Assembly: GCF_001295845.1 (NCBI RefSeq)
Contig: NZ_LJIC01000015.1
Span: 62,001-126,000 of the forward strand
DNA length: 64,000 nucleotides
Origin: Rhodopseudomonas sp. AAP120
Lineage (GTDB): Bacteria; Pseudomonadota; Alphaproteobacteria; Rhizobiales; Xanthobacteraceae
Direction of reading: 5' to 3'
Of this stretch, positions 36,276 through 45,036 are shown one piece after another. Both the position numbers and the translations under genes were made by a program. The notes under the pieces were generated by a model. That model did no database searches. It was given only the letters and a program-made list of their open reading frames with translations, and had not been told where the DNA came from. How positions within the stretch are numbered: the first letter of the stretch is position 1; each line of letters starts with the position of its first letter.

Positions 36276-37757
36276 TTAGTACGCCGACGGTTGGTGGAAG
36301 CCGACCAGCAGAGTCTTGAACAAGATCGCGATGTCGAGCGCGATGCTCCAATTATCGATGTAGCTGAGATCGTACTCGACGCGCATCTGCATCAGCTCCA
36401 GTGTGTTGGTCTCGCCGCGATAGCCGTTGACTTGGGCGAGACCGGTGATGCCGGGCTTGACGTGGTGGCGGAACGCGTAATTGGCGATGATCTGTTCGTA
36501 TTCGGAGTTATGCGCGGTGGCGTGCGGCCGCGGTCCGACCAGCGACATCTCGCCTTTCAGGACGTTGAACAGCTGCGGCATTTCGTCGATCGAGGTTTTC
36601 CGCAGCCAGGCCCCGATCCACGTCACGCGCGGGTCGTTACGAGTGGCCTGAACGATCTTCGGACCGTCCTCGAGCACCCGCATGGTGCGGAACTTGAAAA
36701 TCTTGAAATCACGACCGGTGAAGCCGTTGCGGGTCTGACGGAAAAACACCGGCCCCGGCGAGCCGAGCTTGATCAGGACCGCGGCGATCAGCATCACCGG
36801 CGCGAACAGCACCAAAGCGACCGATGCACCGACGATGTCGACGACGCGTTTGACGGCCCGCTCGCTCCAGCTTAGCGGCGCGCGCCGCAACTCGGCCGTC
36901 CAGGTACTGCCGGCATTGACCAGCGGATAGCTGAGAAACCGCGATACATTAGCGTCGGGAACCAGATAAACCGGGATCGGCAGGATCTTCAGGATATCGA
37001 GCAGACCGTCGATGGCGTTCTGCCGATCCCAGCGCATCAACAGCAGGATCTGGTCGATCCGGTTTTGACGGCAGTAGCCGATCAGATCGTTGAGGCGTGG
37101 CGCGATCGCCGACATCATGAACGGCGACGTCAGATCGTGGGAGTTGATTTCCAGCGTACGGTTGACGCGGTACCCGTGGCGCCGCAATTCGAGCATGGCA
37201 TCCGAGGATTTGTGCATGTCGGATTCAGAGATGACGACGACACGGCCGTTGGCAAAGGCGCCCGACTGCAGTGCGTAGACCGTCAGGCGCGACACCAGAG
37301 CCTTCCAGCCGAGCAGCGCGACCAAGCCGAGCACGAACATCGACAGCGTGACGCCCCGCGAGAATTCGCCGCTGACCTTCATGGCGAAGGCGATTGCGAG
37401 CAGTGCGGCGAACACCGCCGTCCAGGTCGCGATCGTCATCTTGATCTGCTGCGACAGCTCGACCAGGTTCTTCACCCGATAGCCGTCCTGCAACATCATG
37501 AGCAGGCAGAAGTTGACCCCGATCAGCAGGCTCGCGGACGCATAGGTCTCGATCGTGAAGGGACCTGTGCTGGGGAACAGATCGTAGAACAGAACGCAGG
37601 CGACACCGCAGATGATGCTGATCAAGCCGTCCGCCACCGGCAGCAGGCGCTCGATCACGGCGGGCCTCAGCCAGTTTCGCCGCGGCTCCAACGGCAACAC
37701 CCCTGCCGTCGCGCCGTCGTCGGGATGGGGCAGTTTATTCGAGGTGGTGATTGTCAT
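36276..37757 (-). CDS. Undecaprenyl-phosphate sugar-1-phosphate transferase (WcaJ/ExoY type)
   Basis: A 493-residue priming enzyme that puts the first sugar phosphate (commonly glucose-1-P) on undecaprenyl phosphate. It has four N-terminal helices, a CoA-binding-like Rossmann domain (about 165-280, ANGRVVVISESD) and TM5 (DIVGASVALVLFAPVMLIAAVLIKLGSPGPVFFRQ). The catalytic bacterial-sugar-transferase domain follows (FKIFKFRTM, RKTSIDEMPQLFNVLKGEMSLVGPRP, KPGITGLAQVNG). The Asp-Glu pair in SIDEMPQ and the PRP motif are the catalytic signature. It is transcribed opposite to the operon from an AT-rich promoter. Confidence 0.93.
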   Translation of the reverse strand: MTITTSNKLPHPDDGATAGVLPLEPRRNWLRPAVIERLLPVADGLISIICGVACVLFYDLFPSTGPFTIETYASASLLIGVNFCLLMMLQDGYRVKNLVELSQQIKMTIATWTAVFAALLAIAFAMKVSGEFSRGVTLSMFVLGLVALLGWKALVSRLTVYALQSGAFANGRVVVISESDMHKSSDAMLELRRHGYRVNRTLEINSHDLTSPFMMSAIAPRLNDLIGYCRQNRIDQILLLMRWDRQNAIDGLLDILKILPIPVYLVPDANVSRFLSYPLVNAGSTWTAELRRAPLSWSERAVKRVVDIVGASVALVLFAPVMLIAAVLIKLGSPGPVFFRQTRNGFTGRDFKIFKFRTMRVLEDGPKIVQATRNDPRVTWIGAWLRKTSIDEMPQLFNVLKGEMSLVGPRPHATAHNSEYEQIIANYAFRHHVKPGITGLAQVNGYRGETNTLELMQMRVEYDLSYIDNWSIALDIAILFKTLLVGFHQPSAY

Positions 37758-37877
37758 CGATTAAACTTTCCGTTCCGGAAGATTGGCTCACGAACGATCT
37801 GCATTCGAGTTAATTCGTCGAGCTCGCGACCCACCCAACAGATATTTCAATCCGCCCGTTTTGCCTATTTAATTTTT
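37758..37877. promoter_or_regulatory. AT-rich divergent promoter region
   Basis: 120 bp between the divergent priming-transferase and substrate-binding-protein genes. It turns sharply AT-rich at its right end (TTTAATTTTTATG...), like the other control regions in this locus, and leads into the palindrome at 37887. Confidence 0.5.
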
Positions 37878-39062
37878 ATGTTTAAATTAAATGCACCATT
37901 TAATTCGGGATCAAAGTTGCCACGGAAGCAGAATAAAAAGCGAACACAACGGCGACTGCTGCGGATCGCGGCAGCCCTGCTCACCGTCATGGCGTTGCTC
38001 GGCTCGGGCTGGCTGATCGTGAGACCGGAATCGCCGCCACCCCGCGATGGAATCTCGCCTCATCGCGTCGTGAAGCGTGCTGATTCGATACCATCGGCCC
38101 TGCTGATCGATGGGCAACTCGGACCGCGCTTTGCCGGCGAGATCGTGGCCCATCGCAGAGGACTGCTGCCGCCGCATGTCGATGTACGAGCCGAGCCAGG
38201 CGCTCCCGATTTCGTCGCGGACGTCGTCCGGCGCGGCGCGATCGGCGTGACGACCGGCGCCGCCTTTCTGGCCGCCGCATGGCGCGGCGTTCCCGTCACA
38301 GCTTTTGCGGCGAGTCTTCTGGAGACACCTACGGTGATCCTGACGCTGGAATCGTCGGGACTTCGCCGCCCGTCCGATCTGATCGGCAAAACCATCGGTC
38401 ATCGCAGGGGCAGTGAAGGCGACATCGTCGTCGACGCGATGCTGACGCAGCTCGGCCTTCCCCGCAGCCGCATCAGCAAGATCGACGGGGCCGACTCGAT
38501 CGCGGCGCTGCGTACGGGAACGGTGGATGCGATCATCTCGTCGGTCGACCGATTGCCGCAGCCCTCGGACGCCGACTTCGTTCGCACCAACCGGATGGCG
38601 CCTCAGGACTTTGCCATTCACGTTCCGGGCTTGGTCTATTTCACCAGCACGAAACTCCTCCAGGAACATCGCGCCGAAGTGCTGGCTATTCTCGAAGCCC
38701 TGATCGATGGGTGGAGATTTGTCTACGCCGACTACGCGCGAAGCGTGCCCGTCATCGTCGGCAGCGATCCCGGCCGGTTGCGGGCCGAGCGCGTCCGTTT
38801 CGACCTCGACCAACAGCGCGACCTGGTGTTGCCCACTGGAGGCCGGATCGGCGATTATGATGACAGCCGCTGGCGCACGCTGCGCGACGTTCTGATCTTC
38901 GCCAAGGTCGGCGACGAGACCGTCCCACTGCCGCAATCCGTCGATTTTCAGTTGCTACGGGAGGCGTATCGACGAGCGCGCGAGACCGCGTCGTCGGCCG
39001 CGATCGGGCGCGGCAGCGATGCGGTCGGCTTTCCGGAATCGACGTCGAGCGTCGTCAAATAG
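37878..39062 (+). CDS. Orphan NMT1/SsuA-type substrate-binding protein
   Basis: A 394-residue protein: basic N-terminus, an uncleaved-looking membrane or signal segment (LLRIAAALLTVMALLGSGWLIV), then a periplasmic-binding fold of the ABC nitrate/sulfonate/thiamine-precursor type. Landmarks are FAGEIVAHRRGLLPPHVDV, IGVTTGAAFLAAAWRGVPVTAF, LIGKTIGHRRGSEGDIVVDAML and ALRTGTVDAIIS. No permease or ATPase gene is nearby. The first ~13 codons from ATG 37878 run through AT-rich control-like DNA, so TTG 37917 could be the real start. The link to polysaccharide synthesis is positional only. Confidence 0.75.
   Translation: MFKLNAPFNSGSKLPRKQNKKRTQRRLLRIAAALLTVMALLGSGWLIVRPESPPPRDGISPHRVVKRADSIPSALLIDGQLGPRFAGEIVAHRRGLLPPHVDVRAEPGAPDFVADVVRRGAIGVTTGAAFLAAAWRGVPVTAFAASLLETPTVILTLESSGLRRPSDLIGKTIGHRRGSEGDIVVDAMLTQLGLPRSRISKIDGADSIAALRTGTVDAIISSVDRLPQPSDADFVRTNRMAPQDFAIHVPGLVYFTSTKLLQEHRAEVLAILEALIDGWRFVYADYARSVPVIVGSDPGRLRAERVRFDLDQQRDLVLPTGGRIGDYDDSRWRTLRDVLIFAKVGDETVPLPQSVDFQLLREAYRRARETASSAAIGRGSDAVGFPESTSSVVK
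37887..37903. promoter_or_regulatory. TTAAATG-N3-CATTTAA palindrome (copy 2)
   Basis: A perfect 7-bp inverted repeat with centre CAC, identical in both arms to the copy at 7779-7795. It lies at the divergent control region of the priming transferase and the substrate-binding protein, overlapping the extreme 5' codons of the latter if ATG 37878 is used. Confidence 0.5.
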
Positions 39063-39130
39063 CGCCGCGGCGCGGAAGCGGCCTCGCCTTAAACGGCCGG
39101 CGCAAGCGTCTCCGCCTGAACACTGGAACC

Positions 39131-39152
39131 GGGCGCGCGGATCGGCGCGCCC
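39131..39152. terminator. Hairpin between convergent genes
   Basis: GGGCGCGC-GGATCG-GCGCGCCC, a perfect 8-bp GC stem, lies between the ends of the substrate-binding protein (39062) and UDP-glucose dehydrogenase (39173) genes. No T-run on either side, so probably a weak or Rho-assisted bidirectional terminator. Confidence 0.45.
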
Positions 39153-39172
39153 GCCCTGCTACGCCCGCCTCG

Positions 39173-40516
39173 TCAAGCCGGAACCGGTTCGGGAACGATC
39201 GTTGTCCGATGGTGCGCCCGTCCGATACTGAAGTAAGCGAAGCCCGATTCGCTCATCTGGTCGGGACGATAGACGTTCCGGAGATCGACGATCACCGGCT
39301 GCTTCATCGCCTGCTTGAGGCGGAGCAGATCCAGCGCGCGGAAGTGAACCCACTCGGTGACGATCACCAGCGCATCGGCACCATGCGCACAATGATAGGC
39401 GTCCTCGCAATAGGTGATGTCCGGCAGCTCGTCGCGCGCTTGCGTCATGCCGGCCGGGTCGAAGGCACGGACACGCGCGCCCATGTCCATCAGGCCGGTC
39501 ACCAGCGGAATCGACGGCGCTTCGCGCATGTCGTCGGTGTCCGGCTTGAAGGTCAGCCCCAGCAAAGCGACGGTCTTGCCGCGCAGCTGCCCACCGAGAG
39601 CCTGCGAGACCTTGCGCGCCATCGCGCGCTTGCGATTGTCGTTGACCGCCAGGACGGCCTCGACAATGCGCAATGGCGTCTCGTGGTCGAGACCGATCTT
39701 CACCAGCGCCCGCGTGTCCTTGGGGAAGCACGAACCGCCGAAACCCGGGCCCGCGTGCAGGAACTTCGGACCGATCCGATTGTCCATGCCGATGCCGCGT
39801 GCGACGTCCTGAACGTCGGCGCCGACCTTTTCGGCCAGATCCGCCATCTCGTTGATGAAGGTGATCTTGGTCGCCAGGAATGCATTGGCGGCGTATTTGA
39901 TCAGCTCGGCCGTGCGACGGGTGGTGTAGAGCAGCGGCCCCTGATTCAACGACAGCGGCCGATAGATCTCGCCGAGCACTTTACGCGCACGTTCGTCCGA
40001 CGTGCCGATCACGATACGATCGGGAAACTTGAAATCGCGGATCGCGGCGCCTTCGCGCAGGAATTCGGGATTCGACGCCACCGCGAAATCCGCGCTTGGA
40101 CGGGCATCGCGGATCAGCCGCTCGACTTCGTCTCCGGTGCCGACCGGAACGGTCGACTTGGTGACCACGACGGTGAAGTCCTTTAAGGCGGCGGCGATTT
40201 CGCGCGCGGCCGCATAGACGTAGCTGAGGTCGGCATGACCGTCGCCGCGGCGCGACGGCGTTCCCACGGCGATGAAAACGGCATCCGCTTCACCGACCGG
40301 CACGGTCAGATCAGTCGTAAACCCCAGTCGCCCCGCCCTGACGTTCGTGGCGACCAACTCGTCAAGCCCGGGCTCGTAGATCGGGATCTCGCCACGATGC
40401 AGCGCGGCGATCTTGTTGGCATCCTTGTCGACACAGACGACGCTGTGACCGAAATCGGCGAAACACGCGCCCGACACCAGGCCCACATAGCCCGTCCCAA
40501 TCATCGCTATTCGCAT
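39173..40516 (-). CDS. ugd: UDP-glucose 6-dehydrogenase
   Basis: 447 residues. It oxidises UDP-glucose to UDP-glucuronate with two NAD+, supplying uronic acid for the polysaccharide and substrate for the epimerase at 16829. The N-terminal Rossmann motif is RIAMIGTGYVGLVSGACFADFG. The catalytic Cys sits in FGGSCFPKDT. STVPVGTG and NPEFLREG are family motifs, and the C-terminal half has VALLGLTFKPDTDDMREAPS. Length is normal. The upstream region (40620-40700) is AT-rich with repeated ATTAAATA words. Confidence 0.96.
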   Translation of the reverse strand: MRIAMIGTGYVGLVSGACFADFGHSVVCVDKDANKIAALHRGEIPIYEPGLDELVATNVRAGRLGFTTDLTVPVGEADAVFIAVGTPSRRGDGHADLSYVYAAAREIAAALKDFTVVVTKSTVPVGTGDEVERLIRDARPSADFAVASNPEFLREGAAIRDFKFPDRIVIGTSDERARKVLGEIYRPLSLNQGPLLYTTRRTAELIKYAANAFLATKITFINEMADLAEKVGADVQDVARGIGMDNRIGPKFLHAGPGFGGSCFPKDTRALVKIGLDHETPLRIVEAVLAVNDNRKRAMARKVSQALGGQLRGKTVALLGLTFKPDTDDMREAPSIPLVTGLMDMGARVRAFDPAGMTQARDELPDITYCEDAYHCAHGADALVIVTEWVHFRALDLLRLKQAMKQPVIVDLRNVYRPDQMSESGFAYFSIGRAHHRTTIVPEPVPA

Positions 40517-41542
40517 CGGTTACCTTTTCTGCTGCATCAATGAGGTCGACCTGAGACGCTTGGATTCACCAGGTGGGCCGTCGGTCCGGAGCACTCGCCG
40601 CAGGTCTCGGCACGCACTCGCGGGAACCCGCCAGACCACCATTAAATAAAACTTGTGCGCAGCACAATATAATACGAGACAAACTACAGAATTAAATACA
40701 TTAAATATTCATCCACCGCCCCGGACAGCAATCCAGCTTTATCGCAGGCGCCGAAGCGGAGTTCGATCAGGGTCGGAGCTCGCCAGCGCGACATAGGGCG
40801 CCGGCCGAACGTGGCATCCGGTATCAAGAACGGAGCTGCTTGGGAAACTGCGATCCAAGCCGCTGTATAAAATGGAACAAGAAACCATCTGTCGAAATTA
40901 TATGCAGGGCTGATCAAGATGGTGGCTATTTAAAGTACGCCCCTATTGCGGTGAGTTAAAGAGAACAGGTTTCTCCGGAGCCTCCCTCCTGCTGAGTTCG
41001 TCCGCGTTATCCTTCGCGGAAGAAGAACGCGTTGATGCGACAATTTGTCGCATTTTGCGCATCCCCTGCGTCTCCCGTGCGGTGGATAAGTGAACCTCTA
41101 TCCGGCCCTATCCTGGATTGCATGCGCCGAACGACTCGCGCGAACGAATCGGCCGAAGAACGTGCCGACGGCTGCTCGCGCGAACCTGCGCGGCGCGATT
41201 TTGCGTCGGCGCCGTTTGCGCCCCTCTCTCGCGGGCGCCAACACGTCGAGATTACAGCGGCCTTTCTGAACACGTATGACGCGATTTCAAAAAATTCCCG
41301 GCTCGCAGCGATGCCGGTTGTCTAGACGGCTTCCAGGGTCGCCTCGCTGGGCGTGGGTGAGTGCCTCATGAGACCCAGGCCGCGTCAGTGGTGCGCCCCT
41401 GCGGGAGAAACTCGCGCCAAACACCCACGCCGCCAGGAGGGATGACGCCAGGCAGCATGCCTCAGCGCAACTTGAAGCGGCCTAAAAACCGAAAGGCCGC
41501 TGCGTGATGCAACGGCCCTTGAAAGCTCGGCTCGGTCAGCGC
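40517..41542. other. 1-kb region without a convincing gene
   Basis: The first 200 bp is AT-rich (ATTAAATAAAAC, GAATTAAATACATTAAATATTC) and probably contains the UDP-glucose dehydrogenase promoter. Open frames at 41032-41325 (+) and 40684-40917 (-) lack ribosome-binding sites and protein character. Inverted repeats occur at 41350-41431 (10-bp closing stem) and 41477-41499 (GCGGCC-N11-GGCCGC). The latter lies downstream of the H-NS-like gene and could help end its transcript. Confidence 0.4.
41350..41431. ncRNA. Possible structured RNA (82-nt stem-closed element)
   Basis: GGCGTGGGTG (41350-41359) and CACCCACGCC (41422-41431) are perfectly complementary and enclose a 62-nt GC-rich interior. No gene covers it. 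Strand and function are unknown. A chance repeat in GC-rich DNA is possible. Confidence 0.25.
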
Positions 41543-42013
41543 TCAGCGCGCCTTCCTGCGTTTGCTGGTCGGCTTATCTATCAGAAAATCGTTCAGGGTC
41601 TTACCGTCCTTCATCTCGGCCAGCAGCCAGCGTGGCTGCTTTCCTCGGCCGGCCCAGGTGAGCGACGGATTCCGAAGGCTGCGGTACTTCGGATAAACCT
41701 TCGGATATGGCCGCCGCGCCGGCTTGGCAGCCGCCTCCGGCTCGGGCTCCGCCTCATTCACCGTCACCAGCCCCGAACGCAGCTTGGAGAGATGTGCCTG
41801 CAGCTTCTCCTGATCCAAACGGACCTTGGAACTCAGCGACTGGAGCTTGGTGCACAGCATCTGCCCAACACGCTCGTGAAACAACAGCAACTCATCGACT
41901 GTCATCACTGTCGGATCCAGCGTCTTCCAAGCAGCTTCCAAACGGCTGTTGCGCTTCTCCGATCCGCCGCTCACCGCGTCTGCGGCGGTAGAGCGCAGAT
42001 AGTGCACCCTCAT
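41543..42013 (-). CDS. H-NS family nucleoid protein (HvrA type)
   Basis: A 156-residue H-NS-like protein. The N-terminal dimerisation helices are MTVDELLLFHERVGQMLCTKLQ..., a Glu/Pro/Ala linker follows, and the C-terminal AT-hook-like DNA-binding motif is PKYRSLRNPSLTWAGRGKQPRWL, the classic TWxGRGxxPxWL signature. Such proteins bind AT-rich DNA and silence or tune genes. GGAGGG precedes ATG 42013, preferred over ATG 42058. The many AT-rich islands before the polysaccharide genes are natural targets (inference). Confidence 0.9.
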   Translation of the reverse strand: MRVHYLRSTAADAVSGGSEKRNSRLEAAWKTLDPTVMTVDELLLFHERVGQMLCTKLQSLSSKVRLDQEKLQAHLSKLRSGLVTVNEAEPEPEAAAKPARRPYPKVYPKYRSLRNPSLTWAGRGKQPRWLLAEMKDGKTLNDFLIDKPTSKRRKAR

Positions 42014-42718
42014 GATCGACCCTCCGACTCGTTCTTGCCTGCTGTTTCCACGTGCCATGGCTTTAGGCGTCTGATGCTTCTCCGAAGTAGAACGCGCACG
42101 CGTGCTACAACTCGGTGACTTTTTGTGAGACGACGGACGTGTGCACTATTATACAAAATGCCGCCCCGCAACTATTCGTCTAAATAATAACTAAAATCGC
42201 TTAACGCGAGTGTACTTTGACTGCGCACTCGGGGACTGCGGACCCGGGCTGAGCCGCAGTTCCAATGCTGCGTCGCAAAACCAATCTCCGAACTGCTCAT
42301 TCATAACTCTCCGCCGCCCATCGCCTCTCGGAGCGCGTCCATTTTACGACCGATACGCCCCAAACTTCGCTCGGAGCATATTTAATAACCGCGCTCCTCT
42401 GCGTCGTCCCAAGGTAGTGAATACTCTGACGCTTAATTGGTTGCTGTGAGGCGGAACAAAATCGCGTGTCCGTGTAGCGGTCCCCCCGCACATCTCATGC
42501 GCGACAATGTGAGTGAGTTCCAACAGCGCTGCGCGCCGCCAATAACCTCTCCTCGCCACGCACGTGGCCATTTAAGCAATTCCCGCTGCGACGGCGTGTC
42601 CCTCCAGATACAGGCGGCGCCCACCAACTCACAACTCGAAGCACCACCGTCTCGGCCTGCGCCACGGGATGCATCAGTACGGCTGGGCCGACGCACCGGC
42701 GGGACTGCCAGCCGACGA
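42014..42718. other. 700-bp region without a gene
   Basis: Promoter side of the H-NS-like gene. 42130-42200 is AT-rich (ATTATACAAAATG, TCTAAATAATAACTAAAATC). Open frames here are Arg/Pro/Ser-rich shadows on both strands with no initiation signals. I see nothing else. Confidence 0.4.
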
Positions 42719-43285
42719 TCACTCCCCCACGACTCGACGGTCTCTCCGCTTCCTCGACGGTTGCCCCTTTTGCGCAGGAGACCGCGCGCTACGCCGGAGC
42801 GTCGGAAGAAGTTTCTTCTGCATCAAGAAAGCCAGCAACGCGATGCCGCCTTGATAGATGAAGTCGGCCTCGGCCCTGATTTCGGCAGCCGTGACCGGAA
42901 TGAGTTCTCCACTCAGTTCACCTCGCGCGCCTCGCGTCGCGATCAGACATTCACCCGTCTGAGGATCGAGGCAGACCGAGTTGTGGATGTAGATCGCAGC
43001 GCGTTCGAAACCGTAACTGATTTGCTGGAGGAGTTCACCGAGGCGATCGCGGTCGGCATCCACGATCGCGCTTGCCGCGAGGCTGTTCAACGCGTTCTCG
43101 AACGAACGCGTTGCCGCGCGCGCGGTCATTCCCTTGGCAGCCGTGGTGTCACCACGCCCGCAGCCTCGGATCGCCAGCTCCACGACGTACTCGGTATGAG
43201 CCGACGCGACCGCAACCTCGCCGATCGCAGCCAGCAAGTCCGCCGGGATCGCGTGTGGATCGAAGTTGTACTCTTTCTGCGGCAT
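42719..43285 (-). CDS. Hypothetical protein of unknown function
   Basis: A 188-residue soluble protein starting MPQKEYNFDPHAIPADLLAAIGEVAVASAHTEYVVEL. It is mainly helical with a normal amino-acid balance, and its tail from about 160 is Arg/Lys-rich. A longer plus-strand frame over the same bases is Arg/Ser-rich and rejected. ATG 43283-43285 is the only plausible start. It is isolated between two long gene-free stretches. No family is recognised. Confidence 0.55.
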   Translation of the reverse strand: MPQKEYNFDPHAIPADLLAAIGEVAVASAHTEYVVELAIRGCGRGDTTAAKGMTARAATRSFENALNSLAASAIVDADRDRLGELLQQISYGFERAAIYIHNSVCLDPQTGECLIATRGARGELSGELIPVTAAEIRAEADFIYQGGIALLAFLMQKKLLPTLRRSARSPAQKGQPSRKRRDRRVVGE

Positions 43286-44799
43286 CGAAAGTCTGGAACT
43301 TTCCCTAAACTTGGAGGAAAACGAAAGCGGCCACGATCGCCATCAGGCGATGTGTCGTCCGTTTCGCGAATCGCGAGTTGTTTGACCTGATCGAGCATCC
43401 CGACTCTGCGTCCTCCCCCGGCGGGCACCGATTAAAGCTATGGCGTGAGCCAAGAGGGCGAGCGAGTTGCTCAGCGCGCATGATGCTTGCGTAAACTTCC
43501 AAAAATGTCGAGTCCATTCGATTCCGTACAAGCGTTCCTAACCGGTTGTTGGAATCCAATCGTGCTCGAAGAATGGCAATTCGCAACGCGCGTCGCGCCC
43601 AATACCCGCGCCTTCGCGAAGATGAACAAAACAATCGTGAAAATGAACAAACTCATCGGGAAGACGAACGGCGCATTTTATATCGACCGATAGCAGCGCG
43701 CGGCGATCTTCGAAAAGCGCCCGTTTTAGCGGTCTTTTTGCAACTACTCGAAAATTTAAATGAACGCCTTCACGATAATTTAGCCGGCACACAAAACTCG
43801 ACACGCGACTCCGCGAGCCGAACGCGGCATTTATTTCAACCGCGCCGGATATTTATTTCTGAACGCCGACGGACGATATGCGATCGTCGTCCGCAATACG
43901 GACTACGTAGTATTACGAGGATTTGCCTAAACTTCGATGCATCCGCCGTGAGAGCGGCGCGCAGTGCCGAGTTCAATCCGCATTCGAACCTCGACTAAGT
44001 TTGAGCGTGGCGATCTTGTCCTCGCCTCATGCGGCGTCGCGGCGAATGCCCGACGAGGAACTCACCGAGAGCCACAGCGATCGAGCCAGATGGTTCAACG
44101 CGACTGCGCGGCAGAACCGCAGCCCCGGACTTTGCAACTAAGCGCGAGGATCGCGGAATGCTTCCAGGAACAGCCGCCGCTCGATGACGTCCAGCGCGCC
44201 GACGCCGCCAACGGGCGAGCTGTGAGGCTGCAACGCTCCGACATGGGGCAGCTCACGAACATCGCTTACAACTGCAGGCGCCCGCTCACAGCCGCGTGAT
44301 GTTCGGCGGTCGGCCCAGCGGGCTTCGTACGCCCCCGTACGACTGACAAACGCGCGCCAGGAGCGTTCGCGGCGCATTCTCGCGCGGATGACCACCAGCC
44401 GGTGGATCCAACCTCGAGAGAAGACCAGACCAGCGCGCCTAGCCGGCTCCTGCGCACGCATTCTGGCCGGCTTGATAGAGCTGCCAGACGACCAAGCCGA
44501 GCGACAAACAAGCGATTGCGAGAGATCCGATCAACAACTGCAGCCGCTCATCTACAATCATTCATCCCTCCCTCATCCGGCTCAGCCTCCCCCGGCCGCC
44601 GTCAGGATCATTCGGGGAACGTGTCGCAGTTCCGCTCCGGGACCGACCGGGCCATCCTGGACATTCTCCGGCCCCCTTAAACATTTATATTATATTTAAT
44701 TCTCAAATTTATCTCTCCCGGGGCGCGACTTAGAGTCGAATCTATTGGCGACCGCAGCGAAGCGCCCTATTATAATCGCGATTTAATTCGGGGGCGAAC
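43286..44799. other. 1.5-kb region without a convincing gene
   Basis: Base composition is lower in GC than neighbouring genes in parts (43500-43900) and changes abruptly. A possible 62-residue frame at 43505-43693 (+), MSSPFDSVQAFLTGCWNP..., has reasonable residue balance but no ribosome-binding site. Others, including a 150-residue frame at 43546, are Arg-rich. 44680-44790 is strongly AT-rich (CATTTATATTATATTTAATTC) and probably holds the promoter for the small gene at 44800. The remainder looks like decayed DNA. Confidence 0.4.
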
Positions 44800-44946
44800 G
44801 TGGCGGACATTGCGCGGAGGATACGAACCGGGGTGGGAACCGCGATTTTCCTGGCGGGTTGCCTGATCGCCTACATCGCCGTAGCCGGCGTTACCTTCGG
44901 CGCGATCGCCTGGACATGGGTGCGCAACGAGCCCGGCGCACATTGA
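44800..44946 (+). CDS. Small single-span membrane protein (48 aa)
   Basis: GTG 44800 opens a 48-residue frame ending TGA 44946. It has a basic N-terminus (MADIARRIRTGVG), one hydrophobic helix (TAIFLAGCLIAYIAVAGVTFGAIAWTWV) and a short polar end. A promoter-like AT island lies just upstream, and the next gene starts 90 bp downstream in the same direction. Clean positive-inside topology supports a real small membrane protein. Function unknown. Confidence 0.6.
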   Translation: MADIARRIRTGVGTAIFLAGCLIAYIAVAGVTFGAIAWTWVRNEPGAH

Positions 44947-45036
44947 ACCGCAGGTCCCACGACATCCGGACAGAAACGAAACTCCGGCTCGCGATCAGTC
45001 GCAGTCGGCTCGGCAACAGGAGGCGCAGTCGGAGTG

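Noticed and set aside
37065-37877. 270-codon open frame in front of the substrate-binding protein
   Set aside because: It is antisense to the priming-transferase gene and has the Arg/His/Asp-rich make-up of a shadow frame.
42437-43390. 317-codon plus-strand frame opposite the hypothetical gene at 42719
   Set aside because: Composition of a shadow frame (Arg, Ser, Pro), no start signal; the minus-strand protein is more balanced.
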